This document shows, in pieces, positions 1 through 7,053 of a DNA stretch of 9,005 nucleotides. Each line of letters opens with the position of its first letter. The stretch's first letter is position 1. Made by a program: the position numbers and the translations under genes. This DNA is from Syntrophaceae bacterium UBA4778. Lineage in GTDB: Bacteria > Desulfobacterota > Syntrophia > Syntrophales > UBA4778. Below the pieces are notes generated by a model. The model was not told where the DNA came from. It saw only the letters and a list, made by a program, of their open reading frames with translations, and did not search any database. The stretch spans positions 1 to 9,005 of the forward strand of contig DHHG01000150.1 in the NCBI GenBank assembly GCA_002403175.1, given 5' to 3'.

Positions 1-1
1 G

Positions 2-442
2 ATCTGGCAGGATACGGACGGCAAAGTAGATTATGTCGTCTCAGGTATCGGCACCGGGGGAACGATTACCGGTATCGGTGAGGTTTTGAAAAAAAGAAAA
101 CCATCAGTAAAGATGATTGCCGTCGAGCCTGCGGATTCGCCGGTTCTGTCCGGCGGGAAACCGGGTCCCCACAAGATTCAGGGGATCGGCGCCGGATTTG
201 TCCCCGATGTATTGAACAAAGATATTATTGACGAAATTATTCAGGTGGCCCATGAAAATGCGGGAAAGATGTCGCGGCGCATTGCGAAGGAAGAGGGTAT
301 TTTGGTGGGGATATCCTGTGGTGCTGCACTTTGGGCTGCCATCGAGGTGGCAAAAAGGAAAGAGGCCGAGGGCAAAATGATCGTGGCCATTCTGCCGGAC
401 AGCGGGGAACGGTACCTGTCAACGTGGCTGTTTCAGAAATAG
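2..442 (+). CDS. cysK: Cysteine synthase (O-acetylserine sulfhydrylase), C-terminal part
   Basis: PLP-dependent enzyme that makes cysteine from O-acetylserine and sulfide in the cytoplasm. The reading frame is open from base 2, so the gene enters from outside the window. About 146 residues are visible of a family usually near 300-310, so roughly the C-terminal half. Visible family motifs are the phosphate-binding loop [11 protein letters not shown], the segment [14 protein letters not shown], the [12 protein letters not shown] stretch, the GISCGAA motif and the near-terminal [11 protein letters not shown]. The N-terminal PLP lysine region lies outside the window. cysE, which makes the substrate, lies about 3 kb downstream on the same strand. 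Assignment to the CysK/CysM family is very secure. CysK rather than CysM is favoured by the GIGAGFVP motif and the cysE linkage. Confidence 0.95.
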   Translation: MWQDTDGKVDYVVSGIGTGGTITGIGEVLKKRKPSVKMIAVEPADSPVLSGGKPGPHKIQGIGAGFVPDVLNKDIIDEIIQVAHENAGKMSRRIAKEEGILVGISCGAALWAAIEVAKRKEAEGKMIVAILPDSGERYLSTWLFQK

Positions 443-458
443 ATACCAGGACAGGTCT

Positions 459-487
459 TTGACATTACACAAAATGTACAAAATTAT
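459..487 (+). promoter_or_regulatory. Candidate sigma-70 promoter before metX
   Basis: A perfect TTGACA lies at 459-464. After a 17-nt spacer comes AATTAT at 482-487, which matches 4 of 6 positions of TATAAT. A perfect TATAAT also lies at 507-512, but it has no good -35 box. Transcription from the first pair would begin near 494 and give a leader of roughly 28 nt before the ATG at 522. This supports that start over the upstream TTG (459) and ATGs (474, 486). A 7-bp inverted repeat, ACCTGTC (414-420) and GACAGGT (450-456), flanks the cysK stop just upstream and could be regulatory or chance. This is motif matching only. Confidence 0.35.
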
Positions 488-521
488 GGAAAATACTACA
501 TTAGCATATAATCGTTTGAAT

Positions 522-1694
522 ATGAGCGAAACGAGAAAAGAAACAATAAAGAGCAGTTCCATCGGCATCGTCGAGACGCAATATTATACCTATGCTGAAC
601 AGGGCAGGGAACATAAACTGGAAAGCAGGGAGACACTGGGTCCGATCACCCTTGCGTATGAAACATACGGAACATTAAACAGAGATAAATCAAACGCGAT
701 ACTGGCGCTGCACGCCCTTTCCGGGGACGCCCACGCGGCAGGCGTTTATAGGGGCGAGGATAATACGGGGTGGTGGGATGATATGATTGGGCCTGGTAAG
801 GCCTTCGATACAAACCGGTACTTCGTCATCTGCTCAAACGTCATCGGCGGCTGCAAGGGTTCCACAGGGCCGTCTTCCATAAACCTGGCAACGGGAAAAC
901 CCTATGCGTTGGACTTTCCTTTTATCACCATCGCCGACATGGTGCATGCCCAGCGGCATCTCATCGATTTTCTGGGCATCGACAAATTATTGTGCGTTGC
1001 AGGCGGATCCATGGGTGGGATGCAGGTCCTCCAGTGGGTTGCCTCGTACCCGGAGCGTGTAAAAGCGGCCATCCCGATCGCGACAACACTGAAGCACTCT
1101 CCCCAGCAGATTGGCTTCAACGAAGTGGTCCGGCAGTCCATCATGGCCGATCCGGCGTGGCGGGAGGGGAATTACTATGAGTATGGCCAGCCAGAGAGGG
1201 GCCTGTCGGTTGCCCGTATGATAGGCCACATTACCTTCATGAGCGATCAGTCCATGGAGGAGAAATTTTCCCGACGGTTGAAAAGTGATAAGTTCAGCTT
1301 CGGATTTGATACCGATTTTGAGGTGGAGGGGTATCTGCACTATCGGGGGGCGAACTTTGTGAAACGCTTTGATGCAAATTCCTATCTCTACATCACAAAG
1401 GCGATCGATTACTTCGATCTGTCAGGGGGGAAAATGATCCCGGCCGGGAAGGCTATCAACACACGCTTTCTGGTTATTTCCTTTAAATCAGACTGGCTCT
1501 ACCCATCTTACCAGTCACAGGAGATAGTCCGGCTCCTGAAAAGGAGACACGTGGATGCAACATATTGCGAATTGAACTCCACCTACGGTCATGACGCCTT
1601 TCTGGTGGAAGTGGCAGAGCAGACAACCCTGATCAAACATTTTCTGGACAAGACGTTTGACGGATATATGGTCGTGGGAAGCTATGGCATCTGA
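522..1694 (+). CDS. metX: Homoserine O-acyltransferase (MetX)
   Basis: Alpha/beta-hydrolase-fold enzyme that acylates homoserine, normally with acetyl-CoA, opening the methionine pathway. From the ATG at 522 it is 390 residues, usual for the family. Motifs seen: SSIGIVETQYYTY at the N-terminus, LALHALSGDAHAAG (61-74), the nucleophile elbow GGSMGG with Ser163, SDWLYPS with Asp324, and YGHDAF with His357, giving the Ser-Asp-His triad. The frame is open back to a TTG at 459, and AGGA at 448-451 would be spaced for it. The 522 start is preferred because a promoter-like pair overlaps the upstream starts and the residues before MSETRK look non-conserved, but it has no clear Shine-Dalgarno, so the start is uncertain. 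Some MetX proteins use succinyl-CoA instead, which I cannot decide here. The 3' end overlaps metW by 11 nt. Confidence 0.95.
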   Translation: MSETRKETIKSSSIGIVETQYYTYAEQGREHKLESRETLGPITLAYETYGTLNRDKSNAILALHALSGDAHAAGVYRGEDNTGWWDDMIGPGKAFDTNRYFVICSNVIGGCKGSTGPSSINLATGKPYALDFPFITIADMVHAQRHLIDFLGIDKLLCVAGGSMGGMQVLQWVASYPERVKAAIPIATTLKHSPQQIGFNEVVRQSIMADPAWREGNYYEYGQPERGLSVARMIGHITFMSDQSMEEKFSRRLKSDKFSFGFDTDFEVEGYLHYRGANFVKRFDANSYLYITKAIDYFDLSGGKMIPAGKAINTRFLVISFKSDWLYPSYQSQEIVRLLKRRHVDATYCELNSTYGHDAFLVEVAEQTTLIKHFLDKTFDGYMVVGSYGI

Positions 1695-2295
1695 AGACAT
1701 TCGCCTGGATCACAAAATTATTTACTCGATCATCGAACGGGGATCCCGTGTTCTGGACCTTGGATGCGGCGAGGGAGATCTCCTCTATCCCCTTGTCAGG
1801 GATAAAAAAGTCCGGGCTCAGGGGATCGAACTGAGTGATAAGGCCATTCAGGAGTGTGTCAAGAAGGGCTTAAGTGTTTTTCATGACGACATTGAGAACA
1901 GTTTGCGGGAATATCCGGATAATTCCTTTGATTACGTAATTCTGAACCAGAGTATGCAGGAAGTAAGAAAAGTGGATTGTGTAATCCAGGAGGCCCTGCG
2001 CATAGGCAAAAGGATTATCGTCGGTTTTCCCAACTTCGCCTACATCAAATCGCGCATAATGCTCTTTTTCCATGGCAGGTCACCTATTACGGAATCATTG
2101 CCGTATCTCTGGTTTGACACTCCCAACGTTCGTTTTTTGAGCATTACGGATTTCAGGGATTTTTGTACAGAGAAAAAAATCCTGATCGAGGAAGCCCATT
2201 ATCTGGGAGAAAAAGATAGTGTGCATTTCTGGCCGAACCTGTTGGCCTTGAATGCCATCTTTGTTTTAATGAAAGGGAAGAGTTTAACAGTATGA
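1684..2295 (+). CDS. metW: MetW, SAM-dependent methyltransferase-like methionine biosynthesis protein
   Basis: A 203-residue protein of the MetW family, which is found next to MetX and in several proteobacteria is required with it for homoserine acylation. The SAM-binding motif I is VLDLGCGEG (residues 23-31). Further MetW-like segments are DNSFDYVILNQSMQEV (79-94), GFPNFAYIKSR (114-124) and the TPNVRFLSITDF block (146-157), as expected of the family. The ATG at 1684 is preferred over the in-frame TTG at 1657, because GGGAA (1676-1680) lies just before it and homologues begin shortly before the GSRVLDLGCG segment. It overlaps the end of metX by 11 nt, and its stop overlaps the bioB start as ATGA, which points to translational coupling. 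Its exact biochemical role is less settled than that of MetX. Confidence 0.93.
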   Translation: MASEDIRLDHKIIYSIIERGSRVLDLGCGEGDLLYPLVRDKKVRAQGIELSDKAIQECVKKGLSVFHDDIENSLREYPDNSFDYVILNQSMQEVRKVDCVIQEALRIGKRIIVGFPNFAYIKSRIMLFFHGRSPITESLPYLWFDTPNVRFLSITDFRDFCTEKKILIEEAHYLGEKDSVHFWPNLLALNAIFVLMKGKSLTV

Positions 2296-3269
2296 AATGG
2301 AATGAACTGAGCGTGCGTGTGTTGACGGGCGGGCAGTTAACCAATGACGAAGCGCTTGCCGTCGTACAATCCTCAGATGACGATATTTTGGCCGTTCTGG
2401 ACGCAGCGTTTTCAATTCGCCGTCATTACTTCGGGCGGGGTGTAAGCATTCATGTTATCCGCAACGCAAAAAGCGGATTATGTTCAGAAAACTGTTCGTT
2501 CTGCAGCCAGTCCGCCGTATCCGATAGCGAGATACCAAAATACCCGATGCAAACGGTGGAGCAGATTCTGGAAGGAGCGCGGGAAGCGCATGAATTGACA
2601 GCTGTGCGATACTGCATTGTGACCAGCGGGCGGGCCCCTTCGGAAAAAGACCTTGAGACAATCTGTGAAGCCGCTCGGCACATCAAACGCGAAGTGCCTT
2701 TACAAATATGTACCTCTTTAGGGTTATTATCGGAGAAACAGGCAAGGCGATTAAAGAACGCCGGTGTTGACCGCTACAATCACAATCTGGAGAGTTCGGA
2801 AAGGTTCTATTCTTCTTTCTGTACCACTCATGCTTTTACCGATCGAGTGGAGACAGCCAGGATAGCGAAGGCTGCCGGGTTGGAACTATGCAGCGGAGGG
2901 CTGGTAGGAATGGGAGAAACTGTTCAGGACAGGGTTGATCTGGCCTTCGCATTGCGTGGTTTGGATGCGGATTCCATACCTCTCAATTTCCTTGACCCGC
3001 GGCCGGGAACACCACTGGAGGGACTTCACAGGCTGACACCTGCTGACTGTCTCCGGACTCTTGCCATGTTCCGTTTTGTAAATCCTGACAGGGAAATCCG
3101 CATTGCCGGGGGAAGGGAAGCATGTATCGGCAGTATGCAGGTATTGTCCCTGTATGCTGCGAATTCCATGTTTACCGTAGGCTACCTGACCACACCAGGA
3201 CAGGGGTATCAGGCCGACATGGACATGATTAAACAGGCAGGATTCACCGTTACGGAAATTATCGAATAA
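2292..3269 (+). CDS. bioB: Biotin synthase (radical SAM)
   Basis: Converts dethiobiotin to biotin by inserting sulfur, using a SAM-bound [4Fe-4S] cluster and a sacrificial [2Fe-2S] cluster. 325 residues, normal for the family. The radical-SAM motif is Cys64-x3-Cys68-x2-Cys71 (GLCSENCSFCSQS). The auxiliary-cluster ligands match Cys108 (RYCIV), Cys140 (QICTSLG) and Cys200 (LCSGG), with the Arg ligand as Arg270 in EIRIAGGRE. YNHNLESS (162-169), GGLVGMGE (202-209) and IPLNFLDPRPGTPLEG (229-244) are classic BioB blocks. Having all auxiliary-cluster ligands argues against HydE, PylB or other BioB-like enzymes. AGGGAAGAG ends about 9 nt before the ATG, and the ATG overlaps the metW TGA. No other biotin gene is in the window. 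Confidence 0.95.
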   Translation: MKWNELSVRVLTGGQLTNDEALAVVQSSDDDILAVLDAAFSIRRHYFGRGVSIHVIRNAKSGLCSENCSFCSQSAVSDSEIPKYPMQTVEQILEGAREAHELTAVRYCIVTSGRAPSEKDLETICEAARHIKREVPLQICTSLGLLSEKQARRLKNAGVDRYNHNLESSERFYSSFCTTHAFTDRVETARIAKAAGLELCSGGLVGMGETVQDRVDLAFALRGLDADSIPLNFLDPRPGTPLEGLHRLTPADCLRTLAMFRFVNPDREIRIAGGREACIGSMQVLSLYAANSMFTVGYLTTPGQGYQADMDMIKQAGFTVTEIIE

Positions 3270-3278
3270 AACATATTC

Positions 3279-3392
3279 TGTCATTCCTGCGAAAGCAGGA
3301 ATCCAGACGTTGTTTTGGCCCCCGCTTTCAAGAGTAAGCTTCAACGGGGAACATAAGTTAATATTGAATGCCGCATCAAGTGCGGTATGACA
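3279..3392 (+). repeat. Hairpin-pair intergenic repeat bounded by TGTCAT / ATGACA
   Basis: The bioB-cysE gap holds two hairpins facing each other. The first has arms ATTCCTGC (3283-3290) and GCAGGAAT (3295-3302), a perfect 8-bp stem with a GAAA loop. The second has arms ATGCCGCA (3368-3375) and TGCGGTAT (3381-3388) with a TCAAG loop and one G-T pair. The outer ends, TGTCAT (3279-3284) and ATGACA (3387-3392), are exact reverse complements, so the 114-bp unit looks like a small non-autonomous element or REP/BIME-like doublet. Read on the minus strand, the first hairpin encodes WIPAFAGMT, a peptide I recognise as a common spurious translation of this dispersed repeat class. Its ends also resemble the neisserial dRS3 repeat (ATTCCC-N8-GGGAAT). 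Copy number cannot be judged from one window. Confidence 0.7.
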
Positions 3393-3426
3393 TACTTAGA
3401 GGAATCAAAAAGGAACGTTCATAACG

Positions 3427-4173
3427 ATGAAATTTTATGAAACAATAAAAGAAGATATCCAGACGATATTCAAGAAGGACCCTGCTGCGAGAGGTGTATT
3501 GGAAGTAATAATCTGCTATCCGGGACTCCATGCCATCTGGATGCACCGGATCGCACACTTTCTGTGGAAGAATGAATGGTACTTTTGCGCAAGACTGCTT
3601 TCCCATATCAGCCGCTTCCTGACGGGAATTGAAATCCACCCCGGCGCAACAATCGGATGCCGTTTTTTCATCGATCACGGCTCCGGTGTTGTCATCGGAG
3701 AGACGACGGAGATCGGAGATGATGTGCTCATCTATCAGGGCGTTATTCTGGGTGGTGTGACTCTGCAGAAGAAAAAACGCCACCCCACTATAGGAAATAA
3801 TGTCCTAATCGGGTCAGGAACCATTGTTTTGGGGCCTATCTTGATTGGCGACGGGGCACGTATCGGGGCCGCATCCTTGGTCATTCATGATGTTCCCCCC
3901 GGGGCGATAGCCGTCGGCGTGCCTGCCCGGCTTGGTCTTGGATTCTCCGGAAAAGAAATCCAGGAGATGACGGACAATAAACTTCCTGACCCGATTGCCG
4001 AAGCTTTTAACTTTCTGGGCAAGCAGATTGGGACCCTGGAAAAGAGAATGGCAGAGATCGAAAAAAAGGAAGGGGTAATGGTAGAACTGGATCAGTACGT
4101 GGAAGAAAAGAAGCAGGAGATTGCGCGTATATTTTCCTCAGAAGAAGAATTCTCCATCGGAGCAGGTATTTAG
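3427..4173 (+). CDS. cysE: Serine O-acetyltransferase
   Basis: Acetylates serine to O-acetylserine, the substrate of CysK. 248 residues with a short N-terminal helical domain (about 1-65), a left-handed beta-helix of hexapeptide repeats (about 68-168) and a charged C-terminal tail predicted to be helical (about 175-240). Motifs seen: [11 protein letters not shown] (67-77), [20 protein letters not shown] (81-100) with the catalytic-type His84, [16 protein letters not shown] (108-123) and [13 protein letters not shown] (156-168). Position 69 is Glu where the E. coli enzyme has the catalytic-pair Asp143, which I regard as usual for the short form. The tail of about 70 residues after the beta-helix is longer than in minimal short-form enzymes and looks coiled-coil-like. 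AAAGGAA lies about 10 nt before the ATG. The repeat at 3279-3392 separates it from bioB, so it may have its own promoter, but none is obvious. Confidence 0.94.
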   Translation: MKFYETIKEDIQTIFKKDPAARGVLEVIICYPGLHAIWMHRIAHFLWKNEWYFCARLLSHISRFLTGIEIHPGATIGCRFFIDHGSGVVIGETTEIGDDVLIYQGVILGGVTLQKKKRHPTIGNNVLIGSGTIVLGPILIGDGARIGAASLVIHDVPPGAIAVGVPARLGLGFSGKEIQEMTDNKLPDPIAEAFNFLGKQIGTLEKRMAEIEKKEGVMVELDQYVEEKKQEIARIFSSEEEFSIGAGI

Positions 4174-4195
4174 GCAAAATATCTCTCCACTTTAA

Positions 4196-4990
4196 ATGAA
4201 TTATTTTATGAATCATAAGGCTATTGCCCTTCTCTCCGGCGGTCTGGACAGTACTTTGGCGGTCAGAATGATGATCGATCAGGGTATTGACGTAACAGCT
4301 ATCCATTTCACCAGCGCCTTTTGCAACTGTACGCCGAAAAAAGCCGGTTGCAGGCTTCAAGCCGGACAAATAGCGGAAGAATTCAATATTCCCATACGTG
4401 TCATCCATAAAGGAATGGATTACATAAAAATGGTCGAGCGTCCGCCTCATGGCTACGGCAGCGGTATGAATCCCTGCATTGACTGTCGTATCTATATGCT
4501 CAAGAAAGTTAAGGAACTGCTTCCGCAAATGGACGCATCCTTTGTCATTACCGGCGAAGTTCTCGGACAACGTCCCATGTCCCAGCACCGCAATACCCTG
4601 CGGCTTATTGAACGAGAAAGCGGCTTGGAAGGCCTTATTCTGAGACCTCTTTCTGCGCAACATTTTAATCCCACGCTTGCTGAACAGGAAGGTGTCGTAG
4701 ACCGAGAGAAACTCCTTGCTGTGTCCGGGAGATCAAGAAAACCGCAAATTGAGCTGGCAATGAGGTTCGGCATCAAAGACTATCCCTGTCCTGCGGAAGG
4801 ATGTTTGCTGACAGACAAAGAGATAGCTGCACGATTGCGTGATCTTTTTACCCATTGTCCGGACTATGAAATGGTGGATATTCATCTCCTCAAAGTGGGA
4901 CGCCATTTCCGCCTCGATCCGGGCTTAGAAATTATCGTGGGAAGAGACACAAAAGAAAATGAAAAGATTAAAGCCCTCGCAAGACCCTGA
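4196..4990 (+). CDS. PP-loop ATPase of the tRNA-thiolation type (ThiI/MnmA-like), ends at an in-frame TGA
   Basis: N-terminal PP-loop ATP-pyrophosphatase domain with signature SGGLDS (residues 14-19). Such enzymes adenylate a substrate, usually tRNA uridine, before sulfur transfer. It is cysteine-rich: Cys43, Cys45 and Cys52 (FCNC...GC), Cys94 and Cys97 (NPCIDC), Cys198 and Cys203 (PCPAEGC). Other blocks are ITGEVLGQRPMSQHRNTL (118-135) and LLKVGRHFRLDPGLEIIVGR (231-250), the latter starting a C-terminal domain like the NFACT-R-type domain of ThiI-like proteins often annotated as 2-thiouridylate methyltransferases. The frame stops at TGA 4988-4990 after 264 residues, but the same frame continues for 74 family-like codons (next entry), so this is not the natural full length. 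The start is ATG 4196, with ATG 4208 (MNHKAIALLSGG) possible; neither has a strong Shine-Dalgarno. It lies 22 nt after cysE. The true RNA target is unknown. Confidence 0.8.
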   Translation: MNYFMNHKAIALLSGGLDSTLAVRMMIDQGIDVTAIHFTSAFCNCTPKKAGCRLQAGQIAEEFNIPIRVIHKGMDYIKMVERPPHGYGSGMNPCIDCRIYMLKKVKELLPQMDASFVITGEVLGQRPMSQHRNTLRLIERESGLEGLILRPLSAQHFNPTLAEQEGVVDREKLLAVSGRSRKPQIELAMRFGIKDYPCPAEGCLLTDKEIAARLRDLFTHCPDYEMVDIHLLKVGRHFRLDPGLEIIVGRDTKENEKIKALARP

Positions 4991-5215
4991 GCAACGCTGA
5001 TTGAGCCGCGCGGCTTTCGCGGACCAACAGTCTATATAAGAGGAACATCGGACGAAACTACAGAAATCACCATCGGCAGGATCATTGCCCGGTATAGCCA
5101 GGATCAGCGGTCGGAATATCCTGTTCGGAAGAGGGTCATCGGTAATACGGAATCCGTGTTGGTCATCAAAGAACAGTACCCGGCAAAAGAACTGGATGCC
5201 TGTCGCATCTCGTAG
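4991..5215 (+). pseudogene. In-frame C-terminal continuation of the PP-loop gene past the TGA
   Basis: Directly after the TGA the same frame stays open for 74 codons to a TAG at 5213-5215. It encodes ATLIEPRGFRGPTVYIRG, then a helix-like IGRIIARYSQDQ segment and a strand ending near ACRIS. This continues smoothly from GRDTKENEKIKALARP and has the character of the missing end of the C-terminal domain. With one residue at the TGA the protein would be 339 residues, close to what I expect for the family. A single change from GGA (Gly) or CGA (Arg) would make the stop, so the simplest readings are a nonsense mutation or a sequence error. Readthrough or selenocysteine insertion is the alternative, discussed in the findings. 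There is no separate start codon with a ribosome site for this segment. Confidence 0.7.
5001..5027 (+). other. Hairpin just downstream of the in-frame UGA (SECIS-like geometry, unproven)
   Basis: CCGCG (5006-5010) pairs with CGCGG (5018-5022) around a CGGCTTT loop. Below a 2x2 internal loop, TTG (5001-5003) pairs with CAA (5025-5027). The hairpin starts 10 nt after the TGA and its apical loop starts 20 nt after it, with G at loop positions 2 and 3. That is within the broad spacing known for bacterial selenocysteine insertion elements. The same bases encode the EPRGFRGP stretch, so the GC-rich pairing may simply reflect codon choice. Confidence 0.25.
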
Positions 5216-5258
5216 AGGGCATCAAAAGAATTGTAAGAACAACCCGCACTGTGTGTGT

Positions 5259-5300
5259 TTCGCAGTCAGATTGAGGCAATGGTAAAATATCCTGTAGGAT
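5259..5300 (+). promoter_or_regulatory. Weak promoter-like pair and small palindrome upstream of larE
   Basis: The 145-bp gap before larE contains TTCGCA (5259-5264), an 18-nt spacer and TAAAAT (5283-5288), matching 4 of 6 and 5 of 6 consensus positions. The arms ATCCT/AGGAT (5289-5293, 5296-5300), separated by 2 nt, follow at once and could be an operator. A short GC hairpin (ACGG/CCGT) ahead of TTTTT lies near 5312-5335 but is too weak to call a terminator. The gap is large compared with the larE-fdhD spacing, so an independent promoter is plausible here. Confidence 0.25.
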
Positions 5301-5360
5301 CTCAGAGGCGTAACGGTTCCGCCGTCAAGTTTTTCGATTTGGAAAGGGCAAGTTCAACCC

Positions 5361-6173
5361 ATGATACAAAATCCCAAATTCGATCATCTGCTGGATCATT
5401 TAAAGAACCTTGATCATGTGGCAGTAGCTTTTTCAGGCGGGGTAGACAGTTCCTTCCTGCTGGCTGTTTCAAAGCTGGCTTTAGGTGAAAAGGCTGTGGG
5501 TATAACCATTGATTCGCCTGCATTGCCCCGTTATGAACTCAATGATGCCATATCGATTGCCCGGATGATCGGAGTCAGGCATATTATTGTCAAATCAGAC
5601 AATATTGAGGAAGAGGTAAAAAGAAACCCTGTTGACCGTTGCTATTTCTGTAAAAAAACCGAGTTCGGATCTATTAAGAGGGTAGCAAAAGATCTGGGCA
5701 TAAAATATGTTTTAGATGGCAGCAATGTCGATGATTTGAAAGATTATCGCCCCGGAATGAAAGCAGTATCCGAATTACAGGTGCTTAGTCCATTGATTGA
5801 TGCACAGATGACGAAAAGTGAAATCCGTGAATTTTCTAAAAAACTCAACCTGCCCACATGGGATAAACCAGCACATGCCTGTTTATTTTCCCGCATTCCT
5901 TATGGGCAGGAAATTAGGATCGAGGATTTGGATAAAGTCGAGAAGGCAGAAAAGTTCTTCATTGATAGAGGGTTCAGGACAATCAGGGTAAGGTGCCATG
6001 GCGATCTGGCCCGCATTGAAGTGATCGCCGGTGACAAGAATAAGCTGGTGATGGAGCCCCTGGCATCGGAAATCACGCAGACATTGAAATCATATGGATT
6101 TAAATATGTGACTCTCGATATCCAGGGCTATCGCATGGGGAGCCTGAACGAATTCATCAATATCGAGGAATAG
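5361..6173 (+). CDS. larE: LarE-family ATP-dependent sulfur transferase, three-cysteine (Fe-S) type
   Basis: LarE adenylates and thiolates the pyridinium dicarboxylate precursor of the nickel-pincer nucleotide cofactor of lactate racemase-type enzymes. 270 residues, normal length. Motifs seen: PP-loop SGGVDS (25-30), NPVDRCYFCKKTEF (89-102), LDGSNVDDLKDYRPGMKA (118-135), SPLIDAQMTKSEIREFSKKL (143-162) and PTWDKPAHACLFSRIPYG (165-182). Cys94, Cys97 and Cys174 are all present. Lactobacillus-type LarE keeps only the last and sacrifices it. The three-Cys type, as studied in Thermotoga, binds a [4Fe-4S] cluster that can carry the transferred sulfide, so this protein probably works catalytically. 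larB, larC and larA are not in the window. GGAAAGGG lies about 12 nt before the ATG. It is followed 7 nt later by fdhD. Confidence 0.9.
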   Translation: MIQNPKFDHLLDHLKNLDHVAVAFSGGVDSSFLLAVSKLALGEKAVGITIDSPALPRYELNDAISIARMIGVRHIIVKSDNIEEEVKRNPVDRCYFCKKTEFGSIKRVAKDLGIKYVLDGSNVDDLKDYRPGMKAVSELQVLSPLIDAQMTKSEIREFSKKLNLPTWDKPAHACLFSRIPYGQEIRIEDLDKVEKAEKFFIDRGFRTIRVRCHGDLARIEVIAGDKNKLVMEPLASEITQTLKSYGFKYVTLDIQGYRMGSLNEFINIEE

Positions 6174-6180
6174 AATTGTA

Positions 6181-6990
6181 ATGGTAAAATCCATGGATGA
6201 GAGAGTGTACGGAGCTTTTACGGTCAAAGAAATCTTTTCAGATGGTGACACGACCGGATTACGGAATGTCGAGAAAGACGTAATCGGCGAGATCTCTTTG
6301 AAGATCTATATCAACGGGACGGAATATGCCTCCCTGCTCTGCCTCAACCAGTTGACGGAAGAGCTGGCCATAGGGTTCCTCTATAGTGAGGGAGTAATCG
6401 ATACATTCCGGGATATCGTGTCTATAACCTACAATGAACGCCTTTTTGCCGTCTTGATTGATCTTGCCGTCGGAAGATCAGTTGATAAGTGTGAAAGCCT
6501 GCGCAGTGTCACATCAGGCTGCGGAAAATGCTTTACGTACATCAATCCCCTCAAGCATGACAAATTCCTGACAGTGCCAGATCAGATTAAATTCTCCCTC
6601 CGCAAGATCCTTCAAACCATGAAGGAGTTCGAGCGGTGCTCCGAGATTTACAAGAAAATCGGCGGGGTCCACAGTGTCTTGTTCCATCATGATGAATTTT
6701 CCGTTTTTAATGAGGACATTGGAAGACACAACTGTTTCGATAACATAGCAGGCGTACTGATGAGAAACGATAAAATGAACCTTGTTGAAAAGGGAATGCT
6801 GTTCGTGAGCGGGAGGGTTTCTTCTGAAATCATCACCAAGGTCATCAGGCTTGGAGTCCCGGTTCTTGTATCCCGATCTACGCCCACGGCGGCAGCGGTT
6901 AACCTTGCCAGAAAGTACAATGTAACGCTCCTGGGATATGTACGAAGAAATTCCGGGTTTGTATATGCAGGGGAAGAGCGTTTAATGTAG
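6181..6990 (+). CDS. fdhD: Formate dehydrogenase sulfurtransferase FdhD
   Basis: FdhD carries sulfur from the cysteine desulfurase IscS to the molybdenum/tungsten bis-pyranopterin cofactor of formate dehydrogenase, which is required for activity. 269 residues, normal length. The sulfur-transfer motif CGKC is present (Cys114, Cys117 in TSGCGKC). The cofactor-binding core follows: GGVHSV (161-166), NEDIGRHNCFDNIAG (177-191), VSGRVSSEIITKVIRLGVPVLVSRSTPT (209-236) and a VTLLGYVRR strand (248-256). GAGGAA (6165-6170), within the last codons of larE, is about 10 nt before ATG 6181. ATG 6193 is a less likely alternative. Its presence implies a Mo/W formate dehydrogenase elsewhere in the genome. Such enzymes often use selenocysteine, which bears on the UGA finding upstream. 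Confidence 0.95.
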   Translation: MVKSMDERVYGAFTVKEIFSDGDTTGLRNVEKDVIGEISLKIYINGTEYASLLCLNQLTEELAIGFLYSEGVIDTFRDIVSITYNERLFAVLIDLAVGRSVDKCESLRSVTSGCGKCFTYINPLKHDKFLTVPDQIKFSLRKILQTMKEFERCSEIYKKIGGVHSVLFHHDEFSVFNEDIGRHNCFDNIAGVLMRNDKMNLVEKGMLFVSGRVSSEIITKVIRLGVPVLVSRSTPTAAAVNLARKYNVTLLGYVRRNSGFVYAGEERLM

Positions 6991-7053
6991 TGAGCAGGCT
7001 GTTTCTTAAGGTAAACTGGAAAAAATAAACAAGGATTTAATAGGTACTTTTAA

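Noticed and set aside
2886..3344. 152-codon minus-strand open frame
   Set aside because: It lies antisense to bioB, and its start region is the translated hairpin repeat (WIPAFAGMT), a known source of spurious proteins.
4007..4663. 218-codon minus-strand open frame
   Set aside because: It lies antisense across the end of cysE and the PP-loop gene, has no recognisable domain, and both sense genes have clear motifs.
5085..5285. 66-codon + strand open frame overlapping the end of the PP-loop gene
   Set aside because: It is out of frame with the family-like C-terminal sequence, which accounts for these bases better. It shows no motif of its own.
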